Source: Sphingomonas palmae
Lineage (GTDB): Bacteria; Pseudomonadota; Alphaproteobacteria; Sphingomonadales; Sphingomonadaceae
Direction of reading: 5' to 3'
Assembly: GCF_900109565.1 (NCBI RefSeq)
Contig: NZ_FNZZ01000001.1
Coordinates: 248,001 to 312,000 of the forward strand
DNA: 64,000 nt
Shown here: piece after piece, positions 1-8,592 of the stretch
Layout of the letters: every line of letters begins with the position of its first letter
Numbering within the stretch: the first letter of the stretch is position 1
Program-made: the position numbers and the translations under genes
Notes under the pieces: model-generated
Seen by the model: the letters and a program-made list of their open reading frames with translations, nothing else
The model's database searches: none
Told to the model about the DNA's origin: nothing

Positions 1-259
1 GCCACGGCAGCGGGCGCCCGATCACGCGCAGCGCCAGCGCATCGTACAGCGTCAGCGCCAGATAGCTGAGCGCGGTAAAGGTCATCGCGGCGACGATCTG
101 CGGCACCGTCATCGCATGCAGCACACCGCGGACTTCGGCGTAGCTCAGGTGCCGGGTGAGCTCCTCCATCGCCGTGAATCCGAGCGCCACCAGCAGCAGC
201 ACCAGCGCGACCGACAGCGCGACGCGGTACCGTGCCGCCGCGGCGAGCAGCTTATCCAC
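1..259 (-). CDS. mprF: MprF-like flippase/synthase N-terminus (partial)
   Basis: The first 86 codons of a gene that runs off the left edge. The start is a GTG that overlaps the stop of the upstream DUF2147 gene by 8 bases. The visible part has a short basic N-terminus, a hydrophobic helix at about residues 14-28, a short loop and a second helix containing YLALTLYDALAL. That YD-x-LAL pattern is typical of the first helices of the MprF/YbhN (UPF0104) membrane family. Full MprF proteins aminoacylate phosphatidylglycerol and flip it, which lowers surface negative charge and protects against cationic peptides. The C-terminal aminoacyltransferase domain is outside the window, so a flippase-only YbhN protein cannot be excluded. 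Confidence 0.62.
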   Translation of the reverse strand, partial: MDKLLAAAARYRVALSVALVLLLVALGFTAMEELTRHLSYAEVRGVLHAMTVPQIVAAMTFTALSYLALTLYDALALRVIGRPLPW

Positions 260-695
260 GCGGCAGTTCCGACACGCGCTGCCACACCTGCGACTTGCAC
301 AGCAGGCCGTGCAGGATGCAGCCGCGAACGCGCATGTTGCTGTCGTCGACCTGCTCGATCAGCGAGTAGAAGTGCCGCCCCATGTCAGGCACGAACACCG
401 TGCCCGCCCAGCTGCGCGCACCCGTCGGACGATAGTTTTCCAGCAGCGACGTGCCGATCAGATTGGGAACGTTGCCATCGCGCGCGTCCTGCTGCGCCTC
501 ACGGCTCGCCCAAACGACGCGGCCGCACAGCCGATCAGCGCAGGGCAAGGTGCGCACCGCGACACTATGGTATGGGTTGATCCACGTGCCGTAGATAGAG
601 GCGGACGGCGCAGGCTCAGCGGCCGCCGCCGCTCCGCCGATCGCCAGCGCCGCCAAACCCATCGCCCACGTCGCAATCCGTCCAACCATCGTCAT
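252..695 (-). CDS. DUF2147 secreted protein
   Basis: A 147-residue protein with an N-terminal signal peptide (hydrophobic stretch followed by an Ala-rich cleavage region) and a DUF2147 domain. Conserved features are GTWINP near the start of the mature part, CADRLCGRVVW, and RGCILHGLLCKSQVW near the end. DUF2147 proteins are small exported beta-barrel-like proteins of unknown biochemical role. I chose the ATG at 695 over the one at 713 because GGGAGG lies about 7 bases upstream. Its stop overlaps the start of the mprF-like gene, so the two are probably co-transcribed, which hints at an envelope role. That link is inference. Confidence 0.8.
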   Translation of the reverse strand: MTMVGRIATWAMGLAALAIGGAAAAAEPAPSASIYGTWINPYHSVAVRTLPCADRLCGRVVWASREAQQDARDGNVPNLIGTSLLENYRPTGARSWAGTVFVPDMGRHFYSLIEQVDDSNMRVRGCILHGLLCKSQVWQRVSELPRG

Positions 696-800
696 CGCGC
701 CATCCTCCCGCATGCGAGATGGAGCTAGCGCAGCGCAACTTGCCGCAGCGTCGACGCTGGCTGAACAATCGGTAATGGTCGGGGGCGACGACGGAGAATC

Positions 801-876
801 TGGTGCCGGTTGCAGGAATCGAACCCGCGACCTTCGGTTTACAAAACCGCTGCTCTACCAGCTGAGCTAAACCGGC
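801..876 (-). tRNA. tRNA-Thr (anticodon TGT)
   Basis: On the minus strand a complete cloverleaf can be read. The acceptor stem GCCGGTT pairs with AACCGGC, followed by discriminator A and an encoded CCA. The D-arm is GCTCAGCTGGTAGAGC, the anticodon loop TTTGTAA with anticodon TGT (reads ACA), and the T-arm GCGGGTTCGATTCCTGC. It stands alone between a DUF2147 gene and a DUF429-like gene. No integrase or duplicated 3' end is visible nearby. Confidence 0.97.
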
Positions 877-925
877 ACGTCGTGCGCGCCGCCATGCGTC
901 ACCCGCGCGTCGGCGTCCAGCCCCT

Positions 926-1801
926 TTACGGCGCGCCGAAGGTCCATCCCTCGATCCGCGCGACCTCGGGCGTGAGCGCTGACGGATGCCACAGCTCGGG
1001 CCGGGCAGCGGCGACGCGTAGCCACGCGGCGCTGAGCAGCGCATCGCTGCTGTGATCGTCGATCGTGCCGTCGTCGGGTACAGGCTCGCTCCCCAGACCA
1101 GCGAGCGCGTCGTTCAACGCGGCGGTGTCGCGCAGCTTGCTTCGGCCCGCGCGCACCCCCGCTTCTCGCGCGGCAAGGGTGGTGTAGATTTCGAGCACCA
1201 CGCTGCCGTGCCCTGGATCGCGATCGAACGGCCAGATCGGGATGGCGCCGCTCAGACGATGCAGCATCCGCATGCCGGTCAGGCTCGACTTGCCCACCTG
1301 CGCCGCCCCGACGAGATTGAGGTTGCTGACCGGGCTCAGGCCCAGTGCGGCCTGGGCATGTTCGGCCAATCGCCAGCGCCCACGCCCGGGCGGAAACAGA
1401 TCACCGACACGTCCGCCGTGACGCCGAAAGTGGCGCGAGGCGTCGGGGTGGTCGACGAAGCTGGTTGCGGAGAGGTGCGGGTCGCCGGCGCAGATGCGGT
1501 CTACCAGCGCCCATAAAGCGCGAGCGTCCGGCGGGCTCTGTGTCCACTCGGGGAAATAGCCGCTTCGATCGAAAAAGGGCAGCGCGGTTCCGAGGTCGAG
1601 CCCGACGAGCGTGTCGGGCGGTAGATCGTGCATGATCCAGTCGAGCACCTCCGCGCGTGACCAGATGTGCTTCGGCCGTACCAGCGCAGGCGCCGAGTTC
1701 CCGTTCGTGCACAGCGCAACCCGGATGCCCTTCTGCCGCTCGCCGACGGCGCCGGACCAGTCGATCCCGGCGAAATGCCGGAAGCGCGGCGCGTCGACCA
1801 T
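926..1801 (-). CDS. DUF429-like predicted nuclease
   Basis: A 291-residue soluble protein. The N-terminus has FAGIDWSGA and further in VGLDLGTALPFF; the C-terminus has DDHSSDALLSAAWLR. This layout (an early strand ending in an acidic residue, a middle acidic strand, and a late D-x-x-D-A-L-x-A-A helix) matches the RNase H-like DUF429 family of predicted nucleases. No substrate is known. It has no close operon partner: tRNA-Thr follows and the serine hydrolase gene begins 15 bases upstream on the same strand. The family assignment rests on motif shape and is moderate. Confidence 0.6.
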   Translation of the reverse strand: MVDAPRFRHFAGIDWSGAVGERQKGIRVALCTNGNSAPALVRPKHIWSRAEVLDWIMHDLPPDTLVGLDLGTALPFFDRSGYFPEWTQSPPDARALWALVDRICAGDPHLSATSFVDHPDASRHFRRHGGRVGDLFPPGRGRWRLAEHAQAALGLSPVSNLNLVGAAQVGKSSLTGMRMLHRLSGAIPIWPFDRDPGHGSVVLEIYTTLAAREAGVRAGRSKLRDTAALNDALAGLGSEPVPDDGTIDDHSSDALLSAAWLRVAAARPELWHPSALTPEVARIEGWTFGAP

Positions 1802-1816
1802 TGGGCTCGCGGGCGA

Positions 1817-3193
1817 TCAGCGCTGCGCAGCGAGCACGTCGGCGGTGAAGCGGGCGATGTCGAAGCTGCTCCCCGCCGGATCCTCGCCGCGACGTACCAC
1901 CACCAGCTTCTCGGCCGGGATCACCATCACATATTGCCCCCGGTTACCCTGCGCCGCGTAGCTACCGGCGGGCAGACTCTGCTTCGTGCCGAACAGCCAC
2001 ATCGTAGCACCATAGCCCTCGGCACGCTCGGGCTGCGGACCGGACGGCGCCGTCATGTAGCGGAGCCAGCCCGCGGGAAGTACGCGTTTGCCCGCCCACA
2101 CGCCGTCCTGCAGCCAGAACTGCCCCAATCGTGCGAGATCGCGTGCGGTCGACCAAACGTCCGACGACAGGATGTAATTGCCCTGCCAGTCGCGCTGCGC
2201 GACCGTGTGCGTCATGCCCAGCGTCGTGAAGAGCTGCTGCGGCAAGCGGTCGTACGCCGCCTCACCAAGCGATGCGCGGAGGCTGCGGACCGCCAGGAGA
2301 ATGTCGTTGTTGGCGTAGCGAAAGCGCGAGCCGGGCTTCGCCTCCAGCGGCCACGATGGCGCCTGCTCGGTCACGGTCGTACCGCCGAAGTAGATCGCGT
2401 CGGTGCGGTTGCCTGCCGTGTCGCTGTGCAGGCCGGATGCCATGCGAAGCAGGTCGTCAAGCTTGATTGCACGCCGCGGATCGCCGCTACGCCATTCGGG
2501 TATATTGGCCGGCTGACGCGGGTCCACACCGGTCATGCCGACCAGCGTGCCGCTGATGCTCTTCGCGACCGACCAGGTGCGATTGGCGACGAACGGACCG
2601 AAACCGTCACGGTAACGCTCGGCGATCACCTTGCCGTCGCGCAGCACGACCACGCCGACCGTCTGGCTGCCGCGGCCATAATCGGAGAAGGCGCGCGCGA
2701 CGACCCCGGCCAGTGCAGGCGAGGGGGCCGGGCTGATGCCGGCGTCGCCCATCGGCCACTGGCGCGGATCGGCTGAGGCAGGCGCCGGTGCGCGCGTGTA
2801 GGTCGTCGCGATCGGCGGCGTCACCGCCCCGATCGGCGCCAGTGTGCAGCCGCGGCCGCGCTGCCACGTCGCCTGCCGTGCCGGAATGTCAGGCGCGAAC
2901 GGCACCGTCACGCGAGCAGTGGAGCGATCGACCGTCGCGGTCAGCGTCGGCACGAGCGCGTCATATTCGGGATAGATGCCGCGCAGCTCCAGCGCCTCGA
3001 CGGCGGCCTGGCTGCGTCCGGTGTTGAACACGCCGCCGCAGAGCGTCGCCGCCTTGTACCCGGCGGCGATCGCGCGCGCGTAGCGCTCATCGGCCCGTTG
3101 CGGCGAGGGCGCTTGCGCAGGTGCCGGGCCACTCGTCAGCACAGTGGCAAGCAGGACGGGGAAGAGCGTGCTAGTCGCGCGACGGTTGAGCAT
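1817..3193 (-). CDS. Exported serine hydrolase, beta-lactamase/PBP-like family
   Basis: A 458-residue protein beginning MLNRR followed by a hydrophobic signal peptide ending near APAQA, so it is exported. The class C beta-lactamase-type catalytic signature is present: S-V-A-K at about residues 208-211 (nucleophile Ser and general-base Lys) and Y-A-N at about 293-295. A C-terminal GQYVMVIPAEKL stretch is typical of COG1680 serine hydrolases. Members include esterases, D-aminopeptidases and beta-lactamase-like enzymes, and the substrate cannot be read from sequence. The frame stays open to 3304, but a start there would overlap rarA widely. The ATG at 3193 directly precedes the signal peptide and still overlaps rarA by 23 bases. 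Confidence 0.85.
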   Translation of the reverse strand: MLNRRATSTLFPVLLATVLTSGPAPAQAPSPQRADERYARAIAAGYKAATLCGGVFNTGRSQAAVEALELRGIYPEYDALVPTLTATVDRSTARVTVPFAPDIPARQATWQRGRGCTLAPIGAVTPPIATTYTRAPAPASADPRQWPMGDAGISPAPSPALAGVVARAFSDYGRGSQTVGVVVLRDGKVIAERYRDGFGPFVANRTWSVAKSISGTLVGMTGVDPRQPANIPEWRSGDPRRAIKLDDLLRMASGLHSDTAGNRTDAIYFGGTTVTEQAPSWPLEAKPGSRFRYANNDILLAVRSLRASLGEAAYDRLPQQLFTTLGMTHTVAQRDWQGNYILSSDVWSTARDLARLGQFWLQDGVWAGKRVLPAGWLRYMTAPSGPQPERAEGYGATMWLFGTKQSLPAGSYAAQGNRGQYVMVIPAEKLVVVRRGEDPAGSSFDIARFTADVLAAQR

Positions 3194-4493
3194 GGCGTCG
3201 TTCATCCCACCAAGCCATCCGCTCGGCAATCCGCTTCTCGAACCCGCGCTCGGTTGGCTGGTAATATCGCTGGGGCGGTAGCTCGTCGGGCCAGTAGTTC
3301 GCACCGGAGAACGCGTCCTCGGCGTCGTGGTCGTACTCGTATCCCTTGCCGTAGCCGATGTCGCGCATCAGCTTGGTTGGCGCGTTCAGGATGTTGGCCG
3401 GCGGCATCAGCGATCCCGTCTCGCGCGCGCTGCGCCACGCGGCCTTCTGCGCGGCATAGACCGCGTTCGACTTGGGCGCGGTCGCCAAATAGACGCAGGC
3501 CTGCGCGATCGCGAGCTCGCCCTCGGGGCTGCCGAGGAAGTCATAGGCCTCTTTCGCGGCGAGGCACTGCTGCAGCGCCTGCGGGTCGGCGAGGCCGACA
3601 TCCTCAACCGCCGCGCGTGTCAGCCGCCGGAGCAGGTAGAGCGGCTCCTCGCCCGCGGTCAGCATGCGCGCGAGATAATAGAGCGCGGCATTCGCGTCGG
3701 AGCCGCGGATCGCTTTATGTAGCGCGCTGATGAGGTTGTAGTGACCCTCGCGATCCTTGTCGTAGACGGCGACGCGGCGCTGCAGGAAGGCCGAGAGGCC
3801 AGCGGGATCGAGCGGCTGGTCAAGCGCGACCGAGAACAAGGTCTCCACCTGGTTGAGCAGAAAGCGCCCGTCACCGTCCGCGCTGGCGATCAGCGCGTCG
3901 CGCGCTGCGTTGTCGAGCGGTAGTCCGCGTCCGACCTCCGCCTCGGCGCGCGCGATCAGTTCCTCAAGCGCGGCCGAACCGAGCCGGTGAAGGATCAACA
4001 CCTGTGCGCGGCTGAGCAGCGCCGCGTTCAACTCGAACGACGGGTTCTCGGTCGTGGCACCCACCAGCGTCACCGTGCCGTCCTCCACGTAGGGCAGGAA
4101 GCCGTCCTGCTGCGCGCGGTTGAAGCGGTGGATCTCGTCGACGAACAGTAGCGTGCGCTTCCCCAGCCGTGCGTGATCGCGTGCCTCGGCAAAGACCTTC
4201 TTCAGGTCGGCGACGCCCGAGAACACGGCCGAGATGGGGGCGAAGCGCAAGCCCACCGCGTCGGCGAGCAACCGCGCGATCGTGGTCTTGCCCGTACCGG
4301 GTGGTCCCCACAGGATCATCGACGACAATCGCCCGGCCGCGACCATCCGGCCGATCGCGCCATCTGGGCCGGTCAGATGCTCCTGCCCGACGACCTCGGC
4401 GAGCGTGCGCGGTCGCAGGCGGTCGGCGAGCGGTGCGTCGAGTGGCGGCGGGGAGGGCGCGGTGGGCTCCAGCCCGGCGAAGAGATCGGCCAT
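3171..4493 (-). CDS. rarA: Replication-associated recombination protein A (AAA+ ATPase)
   Basis: A 440-residue homologue of RarA/MgsA/WRNIP1, a clamp-loader-like AAA+ ATPase acting at stalled replication forks. Walker A GPPGTGKT lies at residues 63-70 and Walker B FVDEIHRF about 50 residues later; sensor 1 is GATTENPSF. The C-terminal tetramerisation region carries the YLARM and YGKGYEYDHD elements typical of the family. Length and start (MADLFAGLEP) are normal. It is transcribed with the downstream serine hydrolase, whose start lies inside its 3' end. I see no functional link between the two. Confidence 0.95.
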   Translation of the reverse strand: MADLFAGLEPTAPSPPPLDAPLADRLRPRTLAEVVGQEHLTGPDGAIGRMVAAGRLSSMILWGPPGTGKTTIARLLADAVGLRFAPISAVFSGVADLKKVFAEARDHARLGKRTLLFVDEIHRFNRAQQDGFLPYVEDGTVTLVGATTENPSFELNAALLSRAQVLILHRLGSAALEELIARAEAEVGRGLPLDNAARDALIASADGDGRFLLNQVETLFSVALDQPLDPAGLSAFLQRRVAVYDKDREGHYNLISALHKAIRGSDANAALYYLARMLTAGEEPLYLLRRLTRAAVEDVGLADPQALQQCLAAKEAYDFLGSPEGELAIAQACVYLATAPKSNAVYAAQKAAWRSARETGSLMPPANILNAPTKLMRDIGYGKGYEYDHDAEDAFSGANYWPDELPPQRYYQPTERGFEKRIAERMAWWDERRHAQPSRD

Positions 4494-4539
4494 CGCCTCG
4501 TTCTACTCCGCGATACGCGGCACGTCATGTCGCGCATGA

Positions 4540-4583
4540 AGATATATCTGGATCGCTCTTGCCAACGTTGTTCTTAGATATCT
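4540..4583. promoter_or_regulatory. Two AGATAT-type palindromes upstream of padR-family gene
   Basis: Two perfect palindromes built on the same half-site: AGATATATCT at 4540-4549 and AGATATCT at 4576-4583, with centres 35 bases apart. They sit between the divergent rarA and padR genes in an otherwise GC-rich region, and the second ends 22 bases before the padR start codon. PadR dimers usually bind short palindromes at their own promoter, so autoregulation is a reasonable inference. It has not been shown for this motif. Confidence 0.5.
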
Positions 4584-4605
4584 TTGGGTCAGAAAAGGAG
4601 ACACC

Positions 4606-5232
4606 ATGAGACATCACATGAACGATTGCGGTCGCCACCGGCACGGCTGGGAGGCACGTCTGGCCGCCAAAATGACGTCCTTCGCGATGCAAGGCCCGCG
4701 CGGCGGCAGACGCGGACCATTCGGGGGCGACTGGTTCGTTTCCGGTGAGGAGCCACGCGGCGGGCGGCGCGCGCGCATGTTCGACGGCAGCGAATTGCGC
4801 CTCGTGCTGCTCAAGTTGATCGCCGAGCGGGCGCGCCACGGCTACGACCTGATCCGCGAGATCGAGGCGCTTACCGCGGGGGCCTATGTGCCGAGCCCCG
4901 GCGTGGTCTATCCGACGCTGACGTTGCTCGACGAGATGGGCCTGATCGCCGAACAGCAATCCGACGGCGCGAAGAAGCGCTTCGCGATCACCGACGAGGG
5001 CGTGCAGCATCTGGCGGAGCGCGCCGAGGAAGTCGCCGCGCTGATAAACCGGCTGCGCGAACTGGCCGCACACCGCGAACGCGTCGACGCCGCGCCGATC
5101 CGCCGTGCGATGGGCAATCTGAAGGTCGCACTGGGCCACTCGTTCGCGTCGGGCGAGGTGCAGCAGGAGCGATTGCACGAAGTGGCGGCGATGATCGACG
5201 AATTGGCGCAGAAGATCGAGAGGCTGAAGTGA
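4606..5232 (+). CDS. PadR-family transcriptional regulator
   Basis: A 208-residue protein. Residues 1-57 are a His/Gly/Arg-rich low-complexity extension (GPRGGRRGPFGGD, EEPRGGRRAR). A PadR winged helix spans about 58-130, with LRLVLLKLIAERARHGYDLI, PSPGVVYPTLTLLDEMGLI and GAKKRFAITDEG. A long C-terminal helix for dimerisation follows. The ribosome-binding site AAAAGGAG ends 5 bases before ATG. It overlaps the following DUF2218 gene (TGATG). PadR/DUF2218 pairs are common in alphaproteobacteria, often near iron or siderophore genes. The regulator probably controls this pair; its ligand is unknown. Confidence 0.9.
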   Translation: MRHHMNDCGRHRHGWEARLAAKMTSFAMQGPRGGRRGPFGGDWFVSGEEPRGGRRARMFDGSELRLVLLKLIAERARHGYDLIREIEALTAGAYVPSPGVVYPTLTLLDEMGLIAEQQSDGAKKRFAITDEGVQHLAERAEEVAALINRLRELAAHRERVDAAPIRRAMGNLKVALGHSFASGEVQQERLHEVAAMIDELAQKIERLK

Positions 5233-5534
5233 TGACCGACCATCTGTCCGTCGCACGCGTGCCGACCCAGTCAGCGAGCCGTTATCTCCAGCAGCTCGCC
5301 AAACACTGGAGCCACAAGATGACGGTCACCTTCTCCGAAGAGGAGGGCGTCATCACCTTTCCGAACGAGAGCCGGCTGGAGATGCGCGTGAGCGACGACA
5401 CGCTCGACCTGCTCCTGCGCGTACCCGCCGGTGAGGATAGCGCGCGCATGCGCGACGTGGTGGCGAACCATCTCGATCGCTTCGCCTTTCGAGAAGCGCC
5501 GCTGACGTTCGACTGGCAGGAGCGCGACGCCTAA
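5232..5534 (+). CDS. DUF2218 domain protein
   Basis: A 100-residue protein made of one DUF2218 domain: SRYLQQLAKHWSHK at the N-terminus, then an acidic beta-rich part and a closing HLDRFAFREAPLTFDW. DUF2218 is found alone or fused to siderophore-interacting (ViuB-like) proteins, and its biochemical role is unknown. The ATG at 5232 overlaps the padR stop by one base (TGATG), implying translational coupling. Its 3' end overlaps the convergent glycosyltransferase gene by 4 bases. Confidence 0.85.
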   Translation: MTDHLSVARVPTQSASRYLQQLAKHWSHKMTVTFSEEEGVITFPNESRLEMRVSDDTLDLLLRVPAGEDSARMRDVVANHLDRFAFREAPLTFDWQERDA

Positions 5535-6682
5535 GCGGACACGCGCGCGCGCATCACCTCGGTGTAGGCCGCCAACACCTGAGCGTTGGCGGTTTCCCAC
5601 TGGAACTCGGCAGCGCGCGCGTGACTGGCGGCACCCGCCTTGCTGCGAAGATCGGGATCGCGGATCAGCTTCGCGATCGCCCCGGCATAACCGTCGATCT
5701 GCTGCGGTGTAACGAGGAAGCCGGTGACACCGTCCTGTACCAGATCGACCGCGCCGGTCGCCCGCGCCGCCACGACCGGAACGCCCGCCGCCATCGCCTC
5801 CGAGGTGACCTGGCCCCAGGTTTCGGTGACACTCGGATTGAACAGAACGTCCATCGACGCGACCGCGCGACCCAGGTCATCGCCGCTCTGGAAACCCGCG
5901 AACGCCGCTTCGGGCGCGCGACCGGCGAACCAGTCGCGGGCGGGTCCTTCGCCGACGACGATCACGCGGTGACGCACGCCGCGTTCGCGCAGCGCCGCGA
6001 TCACGTCGGCGAACACGCCCAGTCCCTTCTCGAGCACCAGGCGCCCGAGAAAGCCGATCGCGACCTCGTCGTCGGCGATCCCCAGCGACCGGCGCCACTC
6101 GAGGCTGCGGCGCTCGGGCGAGAAGCGCTGGTGATTGACCCCGCGCGGCCACAGCGAGATCGTCGTGTCGACACCCAGCTCGCGGATGATCTCGCCCATC
6201 GACGGTGTCGGCACCAGCACGCGGTCGGCACGATTGTAGAAGCGCTTAAGGATCCAGCGGATCGCCGGTTGAATGAAGCCCAGTCGATAATAATCGAAAT
6301 AGGTCTCGAAACGCGTGTGAACCGCGGCGACGACGGGAACATCGTGCCCCCGCGCCCAGGTCACCGCCGCGTGTCCCAGAAACTCGGGCGCAGATACGTG
6401 AACCAGATTGGGGGCGAACGCCTCCAGATCGCGGCGCGGCGCGGTGGGCAGCGATCGGCCAAGTTTGTACTCGCCACGGCCCGGAAACGGAATCGCGGGC
6501 ACGTCGACCAGATCGCCGCGCGGCGCGAACGCCGGCGTGGGGGAGGTGGGGGAGTAAACGCGGACCTTGACGCCCTGCGACAGCAAATAGCCGACCAGCA
6601 GGTTCTGCGCCTGGTTCGCGCCGTCACGCACGTAATTGTAGTTGCCGCTGAACAATGCGACGCGAAGGTCGGAAGGCCTCAT
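5531..6682 (-). CDS. GT4-family glycosyltransferase
   Basis: A 383-residue GT-B glycosyltransferase. The N-terminal domain starts with RVALFSGNYNYVRDGAN and contains HTRFETYFDYY, as in the alpha-mannosyltransferase MgtA and sulfolipid SQD2 group. The C-terminal nucleotide-sugar domain has GFLGRLVLEKGL, VVGEGP and the E-x7-E signature FNPSVTETWGQVTSEAMAAGVPVV. It probably transfers a hexose from a nucleotide sugar to a lipid or polysaccharide acceptor at the inner membrane. In a sphingomonad a role in glycolipid synthesis is plausible but is inference. ATG at 6682 follows CTAGGTG; a TTG three bases further upstream is also in frame. Confidence 0.87.
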   Translation of the reverse strand: MRPSDLRVALFSGNYNYVRDGANQAQNLLVGYLLSQGVKVRVYSPTSPTPAFAPRGDLVDVPAIPFPGRGEYKLGRSLPTAPRRDLEAFAPNLVHVSAPEFLGHAAVTWARGHDVPVVAAVHTRFETYFDYYRLGFIQPAIRWILKRFYNRADRVLVPTPSMGEIIRELGVDTTISLWPRGVNHQRFSPERRSLEWRRSLGIADDEVAIGFLGRLVLEKGLGVFADVIAALRERGVRHRVIVVGEGPARDWFAGRAPEAAFAGFQSGDDLGRAVASMDVLFNPSVTETWGQVTSEAMAAGVPVVAARATGAVDLVQDGVTGFLVTPQQIDGYAGAIAKLIRDPDLRSKAGAASHARAAEFQWETANAQVLAAYTEVMRARVSA

Positions 6683-6759
6683 CAATCACGCACCTAGGGT
6701 CAGTTTCCGGCATAAACGTGACGTGAGCACTGGAAGATGCATCGGGGACCGTGCCGGCG

Positions 6760-8544
6760 TCAGTTCGCGTCGACGGCCTCGATCTCCTCCCGGCTGCGGA
6801 TGCGGCGGATACGCGGCTCGCGTGACATCATCGCCTCGGCGCGGATGTCGTTGCGCAGCTCTTCGCGCTTCTCGTGGATCGATGCGATCACCGGACCCAT
6901 CGCCGCACCCAATTCGACCAGCACGGCCTCGGACAATTGCAGCGAACTCTCCAGCGTTTCGGGCACCGCATCGGTCACGCCCGCCCGGTACAGTTCCGCT
7001 GCGTGGCGCGGATCGCGCGCGCGCGCGATGATCGGCAGCTCGGGAAATTGCGCGCGCACTTGCCGCGTCAGCCTGACCGTCAGTACCGGATCGTCCATCG
7101 TCAGGATCAGCGCGCGCGCCGATGCGAGGCCCAGCCGGTCGACCAGCTCGCGCCGCACGATGTCGCCGAAGACGACATTGTGTCCGGCAGCGCGGGCGCG
7201 GGTGACCGCGTCGATGTCGGCCTCGATCGCGACATAGGGTCGATCGTGCCGCGACAGCATGTCCGCGACGAGTTCGCCGACCCGTCCAAAGCCGATGATG
7301 ATCGTGCGTCCGCTGTCGTCCGCGGGCACATCCTCCAGCGGCGCACGACGCTCGATCCGGTGCGAAATCGCGCGTCCCAAGGCGGCGAGCAGCGGCGTGA
7401 TCGTCAGCCCTATGGCGGTCACCGTCTGCCAGAAGGTCGCCGTCGACGGCAGGATCAGCCGCGCCTGCGCCGCGGTCGCCAGCACAATCAGCGTCGTCTC
7501 CGACGGACTGCCCATCAGCAACCCCGTCTCGGCTGCGACACCGCGTCGCGCATTGAACACCCGCAGCAACAGTCCGGTCACGACCGCCTTGGTCAACACC
7601 ACGCCCGCGACCGCGAGCAGCAGCGACGGCCAGTTGGCGAGGATCAGCCGTAGGTCGACGCTCATGCCGACCGTGATCAGGAACACGCCCAGCGCCAGTC
7701 CCTGAAACGGTTTGGTGATCACCTCGACCTCGGAGTGATACTCGGTTTCCGCAATCAGCAGTCCGGCGAGCAGCGCGCCGACGATCGGCGACAGACCGGC
7801 CGCGGTCGTGGCCACGCTGGCGACGATCACGACCAGCAGCGAGGCGGCGAGGAACAGTTCGGGGCTCTTCGTACGCGCCGCTTGCGCGAACAATCGCGGC
7901 AGAAAATATCGCCCGCCGCCGTAGATCGCGACCACGGTCAGCCCGCCGCGCAGCGCCACGCCGGCGATTCCGGCCCAGCCGTCGTCACCCGCGGTGGGGG
8001 CCATCGCCCCCAGCGCGAAGATGATCGGGACCAATGCCAGGTCCTCGAACAGCAGCATCGCGAACGCGCCGCGCCCGACCGGGCTCGACGTTCCGACCAG
8101 CGGCAGCACGAGCGCGGTCGAGGATAGCGACAACGCGAGCCCCAGACCGGCTGCTCCCGCCCAGGGCTGCCCGAGCAGGTGCAAGCCCACCGCGATCAGC
8201 GCCGCTGAGCCGAGCAATTGCGCCGCGCCGGTACCGAACACCGCCTGCCGCATCGTCCACAAGCGGCGGAACGACAGCTCTAGCCCGATGGAAAACAGCA
8301 GCAGCACGATCCCGAACTCGGCGAACGGCTCGATCGAGTGTGGATCGGAGATGGTGATATAATAAAGCCACGGGAACGCCTGCGTCAGCGATCCCAGGCC
8401 CGCCGGCCCGACCAGCGCGCCGACCAGGATGAAGCCGATCACGGGGCTGATGCGAAAACGCGCGAACGCCGGAATGACCAGCCCCGCCGCGCCCAGCACC
8501 ACCAGCGCGTCCGAGAAACCAGCGTTTTCCAATCCGATTGCCAT
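6760..8544 (-). CDS. ybaL: CPA2 cation:proton antiporter with KTN domain (YbaL type)
   Basis: A 594-residue inner-membrane protein. About 12 hydrophobic helices (residues ~10-390) form a Na+/H+ exchanger-type domain, with VIGFILVGALVGP, FGIVLLLFSIGLELS and LLFEDLALVPI (the ED of CPA2 proteins). A TrkA-N/KTN nucleotide-binding domain follows (IIIGFGRVGELVADML, about 408-530), then a short helical tail. Such proteins exchange K+ for H+ under NAD(H) or glutathione-adduct control. No KefF/KefG accessory gene is next to it, which favours the YbaL branch. ATG at 8544 has AAGG 8 bases upstream; a GTG at 8553 is an alternative. Confidence 0.9.
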   Translation of the reverse strand: MAIGLENAGFSDALVVLGAAGLVIPAFARFRISPVIGFILVGALVGPAGLGSLTQAFPWLYYITISDPHSIEPFAEFGIVLLLFSIGLELSFRRLWTMRQAVFGTGAAQLLGSAALIAVGLHLLGQPWAGAAGLGLALSLSSTALVLPLVGTSSPVGRGAFAMLLFEDLALVPIIFALGAMAPTAGDDGWAGIAGVALRGGLTVVAIYGGGRYFLPRLFAQAARTKSPELFLAASLLVVIVASVATTAAGLSPIVGALLAGLLIAETEYHSEVEVITKPFQGLALGVFLITVGMSVDLRLILANWPSLLLAVAGVVLTKAVVTGLLLRVFNARRGVAAETGLLMGSPSETTLIVLATAAQARLILPSTATFWQTVTAIGLTITPLLAALGRAISHRIERRAPLEDVPADDSGRTIIIGFGRVGELVADMLSRHDRPYVAIEADIDAVTRARAAGHNVVFGDIVRRELVDRLGLASARALILTMDDPVLTVRLTRQVRAQFPELPIIARARDPRHAAELYRAGVTDAVPETLESSLQLSEAVLVELGAAMGPVIASIHEKREELRNDIRAEAMMSREPRIRRIRSREEIEAVDAN

Positions 8545-8592
8545 AAGCGGCACCTTGGCGGATGCGGGCGGCGGTGTCAGTTACTAATGGTG

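Noticed and set aside
801..1801. tRNA-Thr as an integration site for an island
   Set aside because: No integrase, no direct repeat of the tRNA end and no change in composition nearby.
1667..2776. A 369-codon plus-strand frame
   Set aside because: Antisense to the DUF429-like and serine-hydrolase genes; no recognisable domain.
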